6,763 nt of DNA, from assembly GCA_004559845.1 (NCBI GenBank), contig SFWW01000085.1, positions 1 through 6,763 on the forward strand. The letters are read 5' to 3'. This document shows positions 6,403 through 6,763 of this stretch, piece after piece; position 1 is the stretch's first letter; each line of letters starts with the position of its first letter. Both the position numbers and the translations under genes were made by a program. Under the pieces are notes generated by a model, which saw nothing but the letters and a program-made list of their open reading frames with translations, was not told the DNA's origin and did not search any database. The DNA comes from a bacterium. GTDB lineage: Bacteria; Bacteroidota; Bacteroidia; Bacteroidales; Muribaculaceae.

Positions 6403-6518
6403 TAGGGACATATCTCCGGCATGTAATGGATGCAAAAATCAGCATCACAGCCAATTACGTCACAAAAAAGTACCTTTGTGGTTTCGCACCCATTACATGC
6501 CAAAGGCATGTCCCTACC
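6401..6518. repeat. REPIN-like inverted pair of 29-base palindromic repeats
   Basis: The 29-base arm at 6401-6429 and the reverse complement of 6490-6518 agree at 25 positions; all four differences are transitions. Each arm starts, read outside-in, with GGTAGGGACAT. The right arm contains a perfect hairpin, CATGCC-TTT-GGCATG; the left arm's hairpin is degraded. A GTAG tetranucleotide at the foot of a hairpin, in two inverted copies, is the hallmark of REP/REPIN elements mobilised by RAYT transposases. The 60-base spacer holds another small inverted repeat, CACAAA/TTTGTG (6461-6480). No RAYT gene and no clear target-site duplication are visible here. Confidence 0.6.
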
Positions 6519-6555
6519 TCGAGTAGCAGAAACCAACGTACCTGAAACGTCTTTA

Positions 6556-6616
6556 TACACTGTACACTGTTAACAAAGGGACGGTTCTTCTATGTTGTAA
6601 ACCAAAGGGTTTTGGT
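6556..6616. repeat. Tandem heptamer, GGGAC motif and small hairpin
   Basis: TACACTG occurs twice in tandem (6556-6569). AAAGGGACGGTTCTTCT at 6576-6592 resembles part of the palindrome at 423-453. ACCAAA (6601-6606) and TTTGGT (6611-6616) form a hairpin with a GGGT loop, followed by the AT-rich stretch 6617-6640. None of this codes for a recognisable protein. Confidence 0.4.
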
Positions 6617-6645
6617 AATTTAATATTTATTTAACATTTTGAAGA

Positions 6646-6763
6646 GCAATAGGATAGGTGTTTCCTTGTCCGCCTATCATGTTGCGTGACAGCGCAATAG
6701 GTTGTCGTCCTGCACGTTCTGCGCAGGAAGACGCGAGAGCGAAAAAACCTATTAGACAAACTT
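6646..6763. other. Structured non-coding or dispersed-repeat segment, continuing past the right edge
   Basis: Three stems are possible. GATAGGTG (6653-6660) pairs with CGCCTATC (6671-6678) including one G-T. AATAGGTT (6696-6703) pairs perfectly with AACCTATT (6746-6753). Inside the latter, TCCTGC (6708-6713) pairs with GCAGGA (6723-6728). GCAATAGG is present twice (6646-6653, 6694-6701), so CCTATT at 6748-6753 has two possible partners. Open frames run through it on both strands, for example a minus-strand stretch ending in NMIGGQGNTYPIALQNVK, but none has a visible start. I cannot tell whether this is an RNA, a repeat, or the edge of an element. Confidence 0.4.

Noticed and set aside
6345..6560. 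Minus-strand 71-codon frame over the repeat cluster
   Set aside because: It is made of the inverted repeats themselves, its composition is not protein-like, and no promoter or family match is apparent.
6300..6763. A CRISPR array or tRNA in the repeat-rich tail
   Set aside because: The repeats are inverted or single pairs without regular spacers, and no cloverleaf with T-arm GTTCGA-type sequence could be found.

Overview
The window reads as a Bacteroidales chromosome, and Muribaculaceae- or Prevotella-like relatives are possible. The evidence is the gene set (an LptE-family lipoprotein, a conserved small TPR-like protein, SecG, and a sigma-54 activator without a receiver domain), promoter-like boxes of the Bacteroidetes type (TAnnTTTG), and starts without Shine-Dalgarno sequences. 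Genus-level placement is not possible from this sequence alone. All intact genes lie on the + strand.

Layout. Positions 1-393 are a mobile-DNA scar on the minus strand. An IS4-type DDE transposase fragment runs off the left edge and is joined, in another frame, to a short piece of a tyrosine recombinase. A strong imperfect palindrome follows at 423-453, then a possible promoter. Positions 528-2181 hold a polytopic membrane protein that looks like a GT-C-type glycosyltransferase. Its reading frame is broken near 671, so its first membrane segment and the rest of the protein are in different frames. A roughly 210-base gap at 2182-2390 carries a promoter and a leader with repeated CACTTT/AAAGTG half-sites.

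Positions 2391-6224 form a compact five-gene block that is probably one operon: a PlsC-like acyltransferase, a sigma-54-dependent activator, an LptE-family LPS-assembly lipoprotein, an unnamed TPR-like protein, and SecG. Gaps are 24, -1, 42 and 22 bases. A clear rho-independent terminator closes the block at 6259-6297. The common theme is the cell envelope: lipid acylation, LPS insertion into the outer membrane and protein export. The activator is embedded among these genes, but nothing in the window shows what it regulates.

Positions 6300-6763 contain no convincing gene. They hold a cluster of inverted repeats, including a REPIN-like pair of GTAG-plus-hairpin elements facing each other at 6401-6518. 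At the right edge is a structured segment with three possible stems and a competing pairing, which looks like the start of a non-coding RNA or a dispersed repeat. I see no CRISPR, defence island, tRNA or rRNA. The unusual content is in the two flanks and the broken gene; the central block is ordinary core genome.
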